This document shows positions 5,416 to 6,539 of a stretch of DNA of 6,539 bases, piece by piece. The stretch is from positions 1 to 6,539 of the forward strand of contig JAUVKG010000158.1 in NCBI GenBank assembly GCA_030596365.1, in the 5' to 3' direction. A model generated the notes under the pieces. That model did not search any database, was not told the DNA's origin, and saw nothing but the letters and a program-made list of their open reading frames with translations. Within the stretch, counting starts at the first letter, position 1. Each line of letters opens with the position of its first letter. This stretch comes from Chlamydiota bacterium. Lineage in GTDB: Bacteria; Auribacterota; UBA3054; B51-G9. The position numbers and the translations under genes were made by a program.

Positions 5416-5473
5416 TCCACCAATCCAATAATCCATTATTCCAATAATCCACTATTCCAACATTCCAATTATC
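5416..5473. repeat. Octamer tandem array (7 units, TCCAnnnn) abutting umuC
   Basis: Units begin TCCA at 5416, 5424, 5432, 5440, 5448, 5456 and 5464, exactly 8 bp apart; the second half is A/T-rich and variable (CCAA, ATAA, TTAT, ATAA, CTAT, ACAT, ATTA). The last unit runs into the umuC ATG at 5474, so the array occupies the position of the ribosome-binding site. On the opposite strand the unit is TGGA-based, echoing the TGGA start of the nonamers. Confidence 0.92.
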
Positions 5474-6539
5474 ATGTCTTCTATTTTCGCATTAGCTGAT
5501 TGCAATAATTTTTATGTTTCATGCGAAAGGGTGTTTAACCCTAAGCTGATTGGCAAGCCTGTTATTGTTCTTTCGAACAATGATGGATGTGTTGTTGCCA
5601 GGTCAGAAGAAGCGAAATCTTTTGGAATAAAAATGGGCGTTCCTGTTTTCAAGATTGAAGATATTATTAAAGCAAATAACATTTTGGTTTACTCTTCAAA
5701 TTATTCTCTTTACGGAGACATGTCTAAAAGAGTTATGAATTCCTTAAAAGAGTTTGTCCCGAAAATAGAAATCTATTCTATTGACGAAGCTTTCCTTGAC
5801 TTATCAGATTTTGGTAATTATAGCATTACAAACTATTGCCGTGAAATAAAAAAGACAGTAGAAAAATGGACAGGTATTCCTATTTCAATAGGCATTTCTT
5901 CAACAAAAACTCTTGCTAAAATAGCAAACCGAATTGCTAAAAAATCAAAGAAAGCTAAAGGTGTTCTGGATTTAACAGAAAAAACTTTCCACAGTCAGGC
6001 ATTGGAGTCTGTTGGAGTTTCCGATGTTTGGGGAGTCGGCCGAAGTTATTCGGATTTTCTTACAAAAAGAGGAATTAATAATGCCATGCAGCTCCGCGAT
6101 GCAGACAGTAATTACATTAAGCAAAAAATGGGGATTGAAGGAGTCAGACTGATTAACGAACTTAAAGGAACATTATGCTATTCTCTGGAAGAAAGTCCAC
6201 CGCCCAAAAAAGGGATAACAGTTTCCCGATCTTTTAAAACTCCAATTAAAACTATCGATAATCTTTCCGAAGCTATTGCTAATTTTATCTTTATAGGAGC
6301 CGGGAAACTTAGAAAGGAAAAAGTTGCAGCGGGAGAAGTATCTGTTTTTATAATGACAAACAGATTTAAAAAAGAAGATTATTATTCTAAAAGTAAAACA
6401 TACAGATTGGCGGTACCTTCAAACGACACTTCAGAACTTTTAAGCTTTGCTCTTAAAAATCTGAGAGATATTTTCAAAAAATATTGCACATACAAAAGGG
6501 CCGGAATAATGTTTGGAAAAATTGTTTCTGAAAAATATG
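5474..6539 (+). CDS. umuC: UmuC, Y-family translesion DNA polymerase V catalytic subunit (3' partial)
   Basis: An uninterrupted frame of 355 codons runs off the window; E. coli UmuC has 422 residues, so about 65-70 are missing, likely including the beta-clamp-binding motif. The protein copies damaged DNA with low fidelity together with UmuD'2. Palm-domain landmarks are clear: FALADCNNFYVSCERVF with metal ligand Asp9 and steric gate Tyr14, SNNDGCVVARS (34-44), SSNYSLYGDMS (74-84) and YSIDEAFLDL with catalytic Asp104 and Glu105. They are followed by GISSTKTLAKIANRIAKK, the DVWGVG helix-hairpin-helix segment and the VSRSF start of the little-finger domain. The ATG at 5474 is the only good start; the in-frame stretch upstream is repeat sequence with a TAA at 5429. 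No Shine-Dalgarno sequence is visible because an octamer array fills its place. It is separated from umuD by 391 bp although the two normally abut. Confidence 0.95.
   Translation, partial: MSSIFALADCNNFYVSCERVFNPKLIGKPVIVLSNNDGCVVARSEEAKSFGIKMGVPVFKIEDIIKANNILVYSSNYSLYGDMSKRVMNSLKEFVPKIEIYSIDEAFLDLSDFGNYSITNYCREIKKTVEKWTGIPISIGISSTKTLAKIANRIAKKSKKAKGVLDLTEKTFHSQALESVGVSDVWGVGRSYSDFLTKRGINNAMQLRDADSNYIKQKMGIEGVRLINELKGTLCYSLEESPPPKKGITVSRSFKTPIKTIDNLSEAIANFIFIGAGKLRKEKVAAGEVSVFIMTNRFKKEDYYSKSKTYRLAVPSNDTSELLSFALKNLRDIFKKYCTYKRAGIMFGKIVSEKY

Larger units (their letters stand above)
5083..5473. other. 391-bp repeat mosaic separating umuD from umuC
   Basis: This gene-free spacer is nearly all repeats: heptamers (5114-5231), a hairpin (5237-5253), nonamers (5271-5315), two hairpins (5322-5355), decamers (5371-5410) and octamers (5416-5467). 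At its left edge TGGAATGA and TGGGAATG (5092-5107) look like two octamer units in the opposite orientation to the right-hand octamers, so the block may be a single insertion with inverted edges. Minus-strand open frames across it are low-complexity and not credible genes. Confidence 0.85.

Noticed and set aside
5212..5452. Two minus-strand open frames of about 75 codons
   Set aside because: They are low-complexity translations of the tandem arrays (Met-Ser-Ile and Val-His-x repeats, Trp-Asn-Asn-Gly-like runs) with no start context.
5114..5473. CRISPR array
   Set aside because: Units are 7-10 bp and contiguous; there are no 20-40-bp repeats separated by unique spacers and no cas genes.

Overview
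The window is AT-rich bacterial DNA from an accessory, repeat-laden region. It holds four genes or gene fragments that look functional and one broken gene. No marker gene fixes the taxon. A secreted beta-propeller protein with a PEP-CTERM-like tail, a GH29 fucosidase and many short palindromic and tandem repeats would fit an uncultured PVC-type bacterium (Lentisphaerota, Kiritimatiellota or Verrucomicrobiota). Omnitrophota or Bacteroidota cannot be excluded, so this is a tentative inference.

Layout. (1) 3-983, plus strand: the C-terminal 326 residues of a Ycf48/HCF136-like propeller protein ending in a PEP-CTERM-like tail; the gene begins before the window. (2) 1021-2283, plus strand: a complete GH29 alpha-L-fucosidase without signal peptide. 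(3) 2284-2558: a convergent intergenic region with a REP-like GGGTCAGACCC element and two inverted repeats. (4) 2559-3488, minus strand: a ROK-family sugar kinase whose usual zinc-binding cysteine cluster is almost absent. (5) 3489-4168: about 680 bases without a credible gene, carrying two copies of a three-hairpin module with identical internal spacing (20 and 11 nt linkers) but largely different stem sequences. (6) 4169-4607, plus strand: a RhuM-Fic/DOC fusion gene destroyed by an internal, frame-shifting deletion. (7) 4651-5082, plus strand: umuD. (8) 5083-5473: a 391-base spacer packed with four consecutive tandem arrays of different period (7, 9, 10 and 8 bp) plus three hairpins. (9) 5474 to the window end, plus strand: umuC, 3'-truncated by the window edge.

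How the parts relate. The fucosidase releases fucose from glycans and the ROK enzyme probably phosphorylates a sugar, so both fit carbohydrate scavenging, although they are convergent and not one operon. UmuD and UmuC form the SOS mutagenic polymerase (Pol V), but the pair, normally adjacent or overlapping, is split here by the repeat mosaic. The last 8-bp array runs up to 6 bases from the umuC start codon and leaves no visible Shine-Dalgarno sequence. The two most notable signals are the spacing-conserved hairpin triads and the multi-period repeat mosaic inside umuDC.
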